Part shown: piece by piece, positions 1 through 6,267 of the stretch
Layout of the letters: each line of letters opens with the position of its first letter
How positions within the stretch are numbered: the stretch's first letter is position 1
NCBI GenBank assembly: GCA_018818145.1
Contig: JAHIST010000098.1
Coordinates: 1 to 14,861, forward strand
Reading direction: 5' to 3'
DNA from: Patescibacteria group bacterium
GTDB lineage: Bacteria > Patescibacteriota > Minisyncoccia > Portnoybacterales > GWB1-42-6
DNA: 14,861 nucleotides
The notes under the pieces: generated by a model
Told to the model about the DNA's origin: nothing
Database searches by the model: none
Seen by the model: the letters and a program-made list of their open reading frames with translations, nothing else
Translations under genes and position numbers: made by a program

Positions 1-276
1 CGTCAGATATTTAAAATCGGCAATCCGCTGGCCATTGGTGATAATCCGGGGAAAAATTTTTCTTTTAAGGCAGTGGCTAATCAGCTCCGGCAGTTTATCA
101 TAGAGTGTCGGCTCCCCGCCGGTAAGTATGACTTGCTTATATTTTTGAACGGCCAATTCGTCCACTTCTTTTTTAGCCCTCCGAAAATCCAAGCCTTGAT
201 TATTGGGCGGATTGGAACAAATAATGCATTTTTGGTTGCAGTCTCTGGTGACTTGGATATATCCAATTTCTGCCAT
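1..276 (-). CDS. Radical SAM protein, N-terminal part (cut by window edge)
   Basis: The minus strand is open from an ATG at 276 to the first base of the window, giving the first 92 residues. It begins MAEIGYIQVTRDCNQKCIIC, so the CxxxCxxC [4Fe-4S]-binding motif of the radical SAM superfamily lies at residues 13-20, followed by SNPPNNQ. A GGEPTL motif that contacts the SAM methionine lies near residue 60, and ITNG follows near residue 80. The CSNPP stretch after the cluster motif resembles the CSQPP-type sequence I associate with HxsC maturases, so this is one candidate for the missing hxsC, but the fold alone cannot decide. It is the last visible gene of the hxs-like series and starts just beyond the inverted-repeat element at 290-457. 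No convincing Shine-Dalgarno site is seen. Radical SAM fold sure; role unknown. Confidence 0.88.
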   Translation of the reverse strand, partial: MAEIGYIQVTRDCNQKCIICSNPPNNQGLDFRRAKKEVDELAVQKYKQVILTGGEPTLYDKLPELISHCLKRKIFPRIITNGQRIADFKYLT

Positions 277-289
277 ATTATTGGAGTTT

Positions 290-457
290 GAGACCCCTGA
301 AAAACCTTACTCACCGTCATTGCGAGGAGCGGTAGAAGATCCCTCGCTATCGCTCGGGACAGGCTCCGCAATCCCGTATTTTTACGACTAAACACGGGTT
401 TGCCGCGCTCCCTTCGGTCGCTCGCAATGACACGCCAAAAGGTTTTTCAGGGGTCTC
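290..457. repeat. MITE-like element with 17-bp perfect terminal inverted repeats
   Basis: GAGACCCCTGAAAAACC at 290-306 is repeated as its exact reverse complement at 441-457. Inside, GTCATTGCGAG at 316-326 pairs with CTCGCAATGAC at 421-431, and the middle is also partly self-complementary. The GTCATTGCGAGGAGC type of sequence is a widespread dispersed palindromic repeat in many bacteria. There is no transposase, so it is non-autonomous or a REP-like unit. It lies between two radical SAM genes and supplies the C-terminal codons and stop of the upstream one. Confidence 0.85.
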
Positions 458-1593
458 TGTTTTAAAATACCAAACCCTTTTGCTCTTATTTCGTCAATTT
501 GAGCGCCATCACATTGGTTATAAAATTGACACCTGCGACACCTTAAGCTTTTGACAAAATAGCGGTGTTTAATATAAAAATCAGTGAACTTGTCCAGATT
601 AAAATTTTTTGCAAGCCAAAAAGTTTTCGGCTTGGTTTGAACTGTTCTATTTTTTGCCACCAGACACCGCGGCGGAAGCTTGCTAAATAATTTCCCTTTA
701 TTTTTCAGTTCAATTAAGTCTTGGCAAAATTCTTCCAAAAAACAATAACTACAGCGCCCGCCAAAGCAAAACAATGGCTGGCCAATTTTAAGATAATTTT
801 TAAGCCCCTTTTCTCTGTTTTTTATCTCGTCTTTAAGCTTAATCGGATGCTGAATTAGCTCCTCATGACCCTCAAGAAAAACCGCGGGCAGACGATTGGT
901 CCAGATAAATAAATCTCTGTTTTTAGATAATTCAAAGGCTTTGTCTAAATATTTTTTTGCCTTCGCCACCGAATAAAATATTTTATCTTTATTTCTCCAA
1001 GCGTTGCCAAATGGTATCGGGTGCAACAAATCAAATTCGGTTACGCCAAATTTTATAAAAAATTTAAGGGTGTCTTTCAGCGTCCCGAGATTAATTTTAT
1101 TTATAACGATATCAATACTTACAATAAAGCGGTAATTTAGAGCATTCTGTAATCCCCTCATTGATTGCAGATAGCTACCTTTAACTTGGGTCATTTCTTC
1201 AAATGGTTTTCTCAAGTGGCTGTGGAGAGAAAGAGTGATTTCGTCTAAACCGGCCTGCTTTAATCCCCTGGTAAAATTTTCATAAGCCAGCATCCGGCCG
1301 TTGGTAATCAGCTGAATATGCTGGTAGCCGATCATTTTTGCCTTTTTTATAATTTCCAAAAGCCGAGGATGCAATGTTGGGTCCCCGCCCGACAAAATAG
1401 CCCGACTGGCCCCTTCCTGATAACCTTTTTTCAAATCTTTTACAATCTGGCTAAAAGGGGTCACCGTGCCGTTCTGGCTGTCTTTATCTAAACAAAAAAG
1501 GCAGTTATTGTTGCAAACCCTGGTCAGTCTTACCCAGTGCTTTTTTTCTTGAGCTATTTTATCCTTAATTTTTAATTTATTTTCTGCGCTCAT
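388..1593 (-). CDS. Radical SAM protein with two extra cysteine clusters; tail supplied by a repeat
   Basis: A radical SAM protein of 401 residues counted from the ATG at 1593. A GTG at 1608 would add five residues, but it lies inside a repeat and has no spacing for a ribosome site, whereas GGGG sits nine bases before the ATG. The motif CNNNCLFC (Cys 27, 31, 34) binds the SAM cluster and SGGDPTLH follows at about 68-75. Two cysteine groups come later: CFGGRCSYC...C...C (276, 281, 284, 290, 310) and CRRCQFYNQC (352, 355, 361). Both could hold auxiliary Fe-S clusters, the last resembling a SPASM/twitch end. It is a paralogue of the next gene upstream (shared NGRM, LHSH/LHGH, G.AW.N). About the last 22 residues (from RPLKNLL on) are encoded by the inverted-repeat element, so the native C-terminus is altered. 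Substrate unknown; it may act on the HxsA peptide. Confidence 0.85.
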   Translation of the reverse strand: MSAENKLKIKDKIAQEKKHWVRLTRVCNNNCLFCLDKDSQNGTVTPFSQIVKDLKKGYQEGASRAILSGGDPTLHPRLLEIIKKAKMIGYQHIQLITNGRMLAYENFTRGLKQAGLDEITLSLHSHLRKPFEEMTQVKGSYLQSMRGLQNALNYRFIVSIDIVINKINLGTLKDTLKFFIKFGVTEFDLLHPIPFGNAWRNKDKIFYSVAKAKKYLDKAFELSKNRDLFIWTNRLPAVFLEGHEELIQHPIKLKDEIKNREKGLKNYLKIGQPLFCFGGRCSYCFLEEFCQDLIELKNKGKLFSKLPPRCLVAKNRTVQTKPKTFWLAKNFNLDKFTDFYIKHRYFVKSLRCRRCQFYNQCDGAQIDEIRAKGFGILKQRPLKNLLACHCERPKGARQTRV

Positions 1594-1597
1594 GTTT

Positions 1598-1650
1598 TTT
1601 ATCCCCACACCTTGCTATCTAACGGGGCGAGCATAAAGTGCGGGAATTTA
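1598..1650 (-). repeat. Palindromic element copy 1, filling an intergenic gap
   Basis: On the minus strand this runs from the TAA stop of the upstream radical SAM gene to just before the ATG of the next. It aligns closely with the copy at 3435-3500, sharing GCCCC-TTAGATAGC and GGTGTGGGGATAAAAA-like ends, but lacks about ten bases found there after TAGATAGC. The ends are loosely complementary. It fills the whole gap and appears to provide both the stop codon of one gene and the G-rich ribosome site of the next. Confidence 0.75.
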
Positions 1651-2559
1651 TTTGGCAACGGGCACAAATTCCTCCCAGCCGAATTTTTGCGGATATTCTT
1701 TCCAAGGCCCTTCGCAGATTTTAAAATATTTGCATTTCGGGCAATTTGGGCCTTTCAATTTTCCTTTTTTAACCCGCGCTTCAGTAAAATCTGAAATAAC
1801 ATAATCAAGCTCAAATATTTTCATCGGCGGCATAATTTTTTCAGAAACGCAATCCTCATAGCCTGCTAAAAAACAATATGGTATTGCTTCGGTCATCACT
1901 TTTTTTTTAAAATGCCTGCCAATGTTTAATGCCTTTTTAAGATAAGGGATAACCAAGCTTAATCTAGGAACAGCGCTGTCAAAATTCTGCCAAGCCGACC
2001 CCAGCGCGTGGACAAAGGCAAATTGAAATTGTTCAACCTCCAGACCTACTAAAAGCTTGGCGATTTCCGGCAAATGGCGGTAGTTGGATTTAACCACGAC
2101 CGTATTCATTAAAATCGGCTGGCCTAAAGATTTTAAATTTTTAATCCCCAAGCAGGTCTGTTGGAAACTGCCCGGAGAACCGGTCAAATAATCGTGCAAT
2201 TGAGGAATATGGCCGTGTAAAGCCAAAGCAAATTCATTGGCGTCGGCCTTGATTATTTTTTGGCAGAAGTCCCTGGAAGCAAACATCCGGCCGTTTGACT
2301 GAATCTGGATAGTCTTAAATTTAAGCCCTTTGGCGTATTTTATTAATTCAACAATATCCCCTCTTATCGTCGGCTCGCCACCGGTAAAAACAATGGTTTG
2401 GCAGTCTCGCGCGGCTTCTTTTAAAATTTTCTTTATTTCAGGGGTTGACCGATTGCCGTATTTTTTCTTTTCATCTCCCTGAACGCAAAAACGGCAATTG
2501 TTATTGCATAAAAATCCGGTTTTAATATCGGCTTTTTTCATTTGAGCTTCGCGCGCCAT
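1648..2559 (-). CDS. Radical SAM protein with C-terminal CxxCx5C cluster motif
   Basis: A 303-residue radical SAM protein. GFLCNNNCRFC places the SAM-cluster cysteines at 18, 22 and 25; TGGEPTIRG and QSNGRM follow at the usual places in the partial TIM barrel. The C-terminus carries CPKCKYFKICEG (Cys 273, 276, 282), a shortened SPASM-like site for an auxiliary Fe-S cluster. It shares QSNGRM, ALHGH and ALGSAWQN with the 401-residue neighbour, so the two are paralogues. An ATG at 2541 is an alternative start, six residues in, and would leave the short leader KKADIKTG usual for such enzymes; neither start has a clear Shine-Dalgarno site. It lies 25 bases after the previous gene. In this setting it could be the HxsC-type second maturase or a further tailoring enzyme. 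Superfamily certain, function not. Confidence 0.86.
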   Translation of the reverse strand: MAREAQMKKADIKTGFLCNNNCRFCVQGDEKKKYGNRSTPEIKKILKEAARDCQTIVFTGGEPTIRGDIVELIKYAKGLKFKTIQIQSNGRMFASRDFCQKIIKADANEFALALHGHIPQLHDYLTGSPGSFQQTCLGIKNLKSLGQPILMNTVVVKSNYRHLPEIAKLLVGLEVEQFQFAFVHALGSAWQNFDSAVPRLSLVIPYLKKALNIGRHFKKKVMTEAIPYCFLAGYEDCVSEKIMPPMKIFELDYVISDFTEARVKKGKLKGPNCPKCKYFKICEGPWKEYPQKFGWEEFVPVAK

Positions 2560-2584
2560 AGTAACTTAGAAGGTTGAAAAAATA

Positions 2585-3658
2585 TTACTTGCTAATCAAG
2601 TGCTGGTATTTAGTATATATTTTTTCTATCCCTTTTAAAAGCCGCAGATTGTCCCGAATAAGCACTGGGTCAAATTTTCTTTTCTGAAAATTTGACCTCA
2701 AACATATTTTAAAACAAGTCTTATGAGCTTTGTAATTTTTGGCTAAATTAAAATTTAACCCCCGGCTGATATGGCCGATCGCATATTTTTCTCTTTCGCC
2801 CAAAGGGATAGCCAAAAAGAATTCGCAAGGATAAAAACTGCCGTCTAAATCCATTAAAACTGTCTGCCAATCCTTAGCACGATATTTATCGCGCCGGCCG
2901 GCCACAAAATCCTGCAAATGCTTAACAAAAAATCTTTCGTTTCTTTTTGTTTCTCTTTCTTTTACTATTTCCAAAAATTTTTTTAAATTATTCAGATAAA
3001 GACGCCGAAATTTGTTTGGCCATCGCAAACCAATTGCCGGCTGCATATCAATATTAAAGAATCCTTCTTTTAATAACTTTTTGAAATTAAAAAATAATTT
3101 GCCGGCGTATTCCGGCGCTATGGTCATTCTTATTCTTAACACATCCTGAAATTTAACAAACAAAGGAAACTTTTTTCTTAAAAGAGCAAAACTGTCTCGC
3201 CCTTTAATAGTCTTTCTATAATTGCAGGCGCCATCCGCGCTTACTCCTACTTTTATATTATTTCTTCGACAAAAAAGCAAAATTTTTTCATTAAGCAATA
3301 AACCATTGGTGGGAAAACCTATTGTTTCAATCTGGACATTTGATTTTTTTACTTGATAAATAGCGTATAAAATCAAATACTTCATTTTTTTCCATTCCAG
3401 CAACGGCTCCCCGCCGGCAAAAATCAAACTAACCTTTTTATCCCCATACCTTTTCAGAACCCCGCTATCTAATGGGGCGGGCATAAGGTGTGGAGATTTA
3501 TTTTTATTGTTCCTTATTAAAAAATTTATCGCCTTTTTGGCGAGCAAAAGAGGTAGCGATTTGCTACCTCTTTTATCAACATAACAATACCGGCAATTTA
3601 AATTACAACGGGTGGTTAATGGCAAAATAAGCTTTGAGAACATAAAAACATAGAGCAT
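2585..3658 (-). CDS. Radical SAM protein, anSME-like, with in-frame repeat insertion
   Basis: A 357-residue radical SAM protein. TTRCNLNCRYCY puts the SAM-cluster cysteines at 18, 22 and 25, and AGGEPLLEW follows at 81-89. GSFYPCEFF (Cys 278) and KTCFKIC (Cys 315, 319) near the C-terminus suggest a reduced SPASM/twitch auxiliary cluster, as in peptide-modifying enzymes related to anaerobic sulfatase maturases. Between the first helix (AINFLIRN, 43-50) and the strand before the GGEP motif there is an extra stretch of about 22 residues, roughly 53-75, encoded by the palindromic element at 3435-3500; family members usually run straight on here. A perfect hairpin at 3546-3574 also lies in the coding sequence. 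An ATG at 3643 (residue 6) is as likely a start; no Shine-Dalgarno site separates them. Likely a peptide-tailoring enzyme of the hxs operon. Confidence 0.85.
   Translation of the reverse strand: MLYVFMFSKLILPLTTRCNLNCRYCYVDKRGSKSLPLLLAKKAINFLIRNNKNKSPHLMPAPLDSGVLKRYGDKKVSLIFAGGEPLLEWKKMKYLILYAIYQVKKSNVQIETIGFPTNGLLLNEKILLFCRRNNIKVGVSADGACNYRKTIKGRDSFALLRKKFPLFVKFQDVLRIRMTIAPEYAGKLFFNFKKLLKEGFFNIDMQPAIGLRWPNKFRRLYLNNLKKFLEIVKERETKRNERFFVKHLQDFVAGRRDKYRAKDWQTVLMDLDGSFYPCEFFLAIPLGEREKYAIGHISRGLNFNLAKNYKAHKTCFKICLRSNFQKRKFDPVLIRDNLRLLKGIEKIYTKYQHLISK
3435..3500 (-). repeat. Palindromic element copy 2, inserted in frame in a radical SAM gene
   Basis: Second copy of the element at 1598-1650. Its outer arms are complementary (CCACACCTT against AAGGTATGG on the minus strand), and an inner CCCGC/GCGGG pair encloses the TTAGATA core. 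It lies inside the radical SAM gene, keeps the frame and contributes SPHLMPAPLDSGVL to the protein, which resembles an inserted peptide rather than radical SAM sequence. This is analogous to the Rickettsia palindromic elements found inside genes. Confidence 0.75.
3546..3574. repeat. Perfect 12-bp hairpin inside a radical SAM gene
   Basis: AAAAGAGGTAGC at 3546-3557 is followed by a five-base loop and GCTACCTCTTTT at 3563-3574. In the minus-strand transcript this is a stable hairpin ending in TTTT, a terminator-like shape, within codons for residues about 29-38 just after the CxxxCxxC motif. It is either another small palindromic insertion or an attenuating structure; the sequence does not distinguish them. 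Confidence 0.6.
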
Positions 3659-3682
3659 TTAAGCCGAATATGCTTATCGGGA

Positions 3683-4450
3683 TTAATTGACGCCGCAAAA
3701 AGATTCGTTAAATTCGCTGTATATGGCATCGCAGGTCTGCTGGAAATTATCAAAATATAGTTTGCAAGAGATACCTTCGCGGCCCACTAGCCCGGCAAAA
3801 GCCAGAGAGTTACATTTGTCTTTTTCGCCAACTCTTAAAATTTTCAGAAAATCAGCCGTTGCCAGACATTTTTTTTGTTTTTCAGAATCAAGATCCTGAC
3901 AATATTCTTCTTTGCCCGCAAAAATAACATAACACATTTTTTGACTTTCTTGGGGCAGCTGAGAACAAATATCTTTTTCCGCAATACTGGCAAGATTGTC
4001 AATGTAGTCGCAGATTATTCCACCATTGGCATTATTCACGCAGATTTCCCGCGCCCTCTCTCTTTCCCCTCGCAGGCTCGCCGTCAACATAGATAAAAAG
4101 AAAAAACTACTTTTACATTCATTAACCTCTGATTCTTTCAGATATAATTTTTTGTCACAAGCGTTTTCCGAATCGTCATTTAATAATCCCTGACAAAAAT
4201 AATAATCCCTCAATGGCTCCAGCTCTTTTCCAATAAAAAAATCTTGGTTAAGAATATTTTTTGAATCAGCGATATCAAGAACTTTTTGTTTATCCTCGCA
4301 AACTATTTTTTTAATCTCTTCCCGAAGAGAAAGCTGTTCCGGAGACGGACTTGGTTTAAAAATCTTTTCCTGCCAATAGAAATATCCCGCCAGAACTATT
4401 AATAAAAGCAAGCAAATTAAAATTATTAAAAATATATTTTTCTTTGCCAT
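3683..4450 (-). CDS. Exported or membrane-anchored cysteine-rich protein
   Basis: A 255-residue protein that I cannot assign to a named family. Residues 4-25 (KNIFLIILICLLLLIVLAGYF) form one hydrophobic segment, after which the chain is hydrophilic and would lie outside the membrane as a signal-anchored domain. That domain has 14 cysteines, an even number spaced every 8-25 residues in helical-looking units such as ICSQLPQESQKMC and YCQDLDSEKQKKC. This suggests disulfide-linked helical repeats. It lies 47 bases after the HxsA-like precursor gene and 24 bases before a radical SAM gene, so it is probably co-transcribed with them. It could bind, process or display the modified peptide on the surface, or be an unrelated envelope protein; both are inference. 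No Shine-Dalgarno site is visible. Confidence 0.8.
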   Translation of the reverse strand: MAKKNIFLIILICLLLLIVLAGYFYWQEKIFKPSPSPEQLSLREEIKKIVCEDKQKVLDIADSKNILNQDFFIGKELEPLRDYYFCQGLLNDDSENACDKKLYLKESEVNECKSSFFFLSMLTASLRGERERAREICVNNANGGIICDYIDNLASIAEKDICSQLPQESQKMCYVIFAGKEEYCQDLDSEKQKKCLATADFLKILRVGEKDKCNSLAFAGLVGREGISCKLYFDNFQQTCDAIYSEFNESFCGVN

Positions 4451-4497
4451 AAAAATATCAAGAATAAAATAATGAAACTTATTTTACTAAAATTTTA

Positions 4498-4761
4498 TTA
4501 AAAAAGTGCTCCAAAAATAATATTGCAACCCCCGCCGTCGCCATGAGAGCCATGGGAGCCATGGGAGCCATGGGAGCTGTGGGCTGAACCGGCCTGAACA
4601 TCATCCGGCCTAATTACGCCCTGCAGCAGTCCGGCGGCTGCTACCAAAGTCAGACCTAGTTTTAAGGCGTTTTTTTTGACGATTTTGCCTTCTTCCGACA
4701 ACAAAAAACTTTTTAAATCTTTCTTCGTCTTTGGTGAATGTTTAATATTTTTCTTCTTCAT
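4498..4761 (-). CDS. hxsA: His-Xaa-Ser repeat precursor peptide (HxsA-like)
   Basis: An 87-residue peptide that looks like the substrate of the locus. Residues 1-35 are lysine-rich (FLLSEEGKIVKKNALKLG), residues 33-51 are hydrophobic (LKLGLTLVAAAGLLQGVI), and DDVQA|GSA at 53-60 fits a signal peptidase I site. The core begins at His61 and reads HSS then HGS three times, ending in His73: the His-Xaa-Ser pattern that names the Hxs systems. A Gly-rich tail GDGGG, one cysteine (Cys79) and a hydrophobic end NIIFGALF follow, which I do not recall as typical of the family. Family knowledge: Hxs precursors are found with the radical SAM proteins HxsB and HxsC and the small protein HxsD; HxsB lies 21 bases upstream here and HxsD before that. 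The chemistry installed is not visible from sequence. No Shine-Dalgarno site is seen. Confidence 0.82.
   Translation of the reverse strand: MKKKNIKHSPKTKKDLKSFLLSEEGKIVKKNALKLGLTLVAAAGLLQGVIRPDDVQAGSAHSSHGSHGSHGSHGDGGGCNIIFGALF
4542..4577 (-). repeat. 9-bp tandem repeat encoding the His-Gly-Ser core
   Basis: Four tandem nine-base units (CATGGGAGC on the plus strand, the first with one change) encode successive Gly-Ser-His codons. The three near-identical units suggest recent expansion by slippage, so the core length may vary between strains. Confidence 0.85.
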
Positions 4762-4782
4762 AAATTTATTGGTTAAATTTTT

Positions 4783-6267
4783 TTAGTTTTTCAAACCAGA
4801 ATTATCGCCAATCCATCTTTTAAAAATATCCAGGTATTTTTTGCTTCTCATTTTCAAAAAAATATAATCAAACACTGCCTTGTTAATTTGACATCTCATC
4901 GTGGCCGGCATAACGGGGAAAATCGTGCCATACTCCATAAAATTAATCAACGGGCAGGTGCCGCAATAGGGCTTGTAGACGCAATCGCTGCAGCCGGCTT
5001 GATTGTCCAGCAGCGAAGCCAGACACATTGTTTTGGTTACTTCGTTGTCAATCAGCTGCCGATAAGAACTGTTGATATCGCCTAATTTAAAATTATCGCG
5101 GTCCATTTTCGCCGCCATTCTGCCTTCGTCGCAGGTATAAATTTTGCCGTTGTAATCAAAAGCCATCTGGCCGATGCCCGCCCCGCAGGGCGAGCGCATC
5201 TCCATATAAGCGGGGTCTTCCTGATTTAATATTTTCTTTAAAATGTGACAGACGCCCCTTTCAATTAATAAATGACCGGCTAAATTTAATTTTAAAATAT
5301 AATCCAGCGCCTGCCGATAAAATTGAATAAAATCTTGCGCGCCATAGCCGATTGTCTGCCAGGTTTGTTTACTTAAACCCAAGGGGCTTAAAGGACGGAG
5401 AAAAATATTGTTAAATCCCCTTTTTATGTATTCATCAATAATCTCTCTGCCATAAGGCAAAGAAAGCCGGCTGACGGTTACCAGCGCGTTCAAACTGCCT
5501 GCCCTTCCCCTATCCTTAACAGCTTGCCTGATTTTTTTTATCTGCCCGACAACTACCCCGTGGCTATTGGTTCCGTTCAAACAAATCCGATTTTTGTTGT
5601 GAACTTTAGCCGGTCCGTCAAAGGAACAGCAAATATCTATTTCCTCATTAAGCAAAAATTTAAGTTTTTTTTCGTCAAGCAAAGTCAAATTGGAAACCAG
5701 GCTAAGCTGCAGATTTTTTTCTCTGCTCCTATTAAGAAATTTAGCATAATCAACGATATATTGCAAAATCGGCCAATTAAGCAGCGGCTCGCCACCCTGA
5801 AATTCAATCCGCACAAAGGGCGAGGGTGTTTTAAAAATCAAGTTTAACGTTTTTTTGGCTGTGGCGCAGCTCATATCAAAGCCGCGGCGGCGCGGGTGCT
5901 CGGGAACGGCTTGGCAATAAACACAGCGGTGATTGCAGCGCTGTGTCAGCACAACGATAAAAAGACTGGGGCCGCGCCAAACCGAATAATTCAGCTTTAA
6001 ATACTGACCGGCCATCTCAACTAATTTTTTTTTGTCCGGCCTGAAAAATCCTTTGGCCGCCAGCTCCCGATAAATTTTTTCTCCTTTTTTTATTTTTCCC
6101 GACAAAAAGCGACTGAAATCTTTTTTCCCCAGCCACAGCCAGCTTCCGCTGTCGTTGCTCAAAAGAATTTCCCCGGCCAGTTTTTTGAATTGAAAACTGC
6201 CCAGCCCGGTATAATCAATTTTTTTTAAAAACAAGTTATTATTTTCTTTTCTTTGAGCTTTTTCCAT
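4783..6267 (-). CDS. hxsB: His-Xaa-Ser system radical SAM/SPASM maturase HxsB
   Basis: A radical SAM/SPASM peptide maturase of 494 residues from the ATG at 6267; a TTG at 6279 would add four. The N-terminal 95 residues, with SNDSGSWLWLGKKDFSRFL, match the leader domain expected of HxsB. VLTQRCNHRCVYCQ holds the SAM cluster (Cys 111, 115, 118), RRGFDMS follows, then EFQGGEPLLNW near 155-165, VSNL, SFDGPAKVHNKNR and IFLRPLSPLG, all patterns of this family. The C-terminal SPASM domain has Cys 361 and 379 (CDEG), 415, then CSDCVYKPYCGTC (426, 429, 435, 438) and 459, enough for two auxiliary Fe-S clusters. It acts in the cytoplasm, presumably on the His-Xaa-Ser core of the precursor encoded 21 bases downstream. 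The gene overlaps hxsD by 29 bases; GGAG lies 13 bases before the ATG. Confidence 0.92.
   Translation of the reverse strand: MEKAQRKENNNLFLKKIDYTGLGSFQFKKLAGEILLSNDSGSWLWLGKKDFSRFLSGKIKKGEKIYRELAAKGFFRPDKKKLVEMAGQYLKLNYSVWRGPSLFIVVLTQRCNHRCVYCQAVPEHPRRRGFDMSCATAKKTLNLIFKTPSPFVRIEFQGGEPLLNWPILQYIVDYAKFLNRSREKNLQLSLVSNLTLLDEKKLKFLLNEEIDICCSFDGPAKVHNKNRICLNGTNSHGVVVGQIKKIRQAVKDRGRAGSLNALVTVSRLSLPYGREIIDEYIKRGFNNIFLRPLSPLGLSKQTWQTIGYGAQDFIQFYRQALDYILKLNLAGHLLIERGVCHILKKILNQEDPAYMEMRSPCGAGIGQMAFDYNGKIYTCDEGRMAAKMDRDNFKLGDINSSYRQLIDNEVTKTMCLASLLDNQAGCSDCVYKPYCGTCPLINFMEYGTIFPVMPATMRCQINKAVFDYIFLKMRSKKYLDIFKRWIGDNSGLKN

Noticed and set aside
81..395. 104-codon open frame on the minus strand
   Set aside because: A different minus frame here starts with an unmistakable radical SAM CxxxCxxC and GGEPTL; this frame covers the repeat and is a shadow.
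1593..1608. GTG at 1608 as the start of the 401-residue radical SAM protein
   Set aside because: It lies in the palindromic element and lacks a spaced ribosome site, while the ATG at 1593 has GGGG nine bases upstream.
4542..4577. Short tandem repeats as a CRISPR array
   Set aside because: Units are 9 bp with no spacers and encode the Gly-Ser-His core of the precursor.
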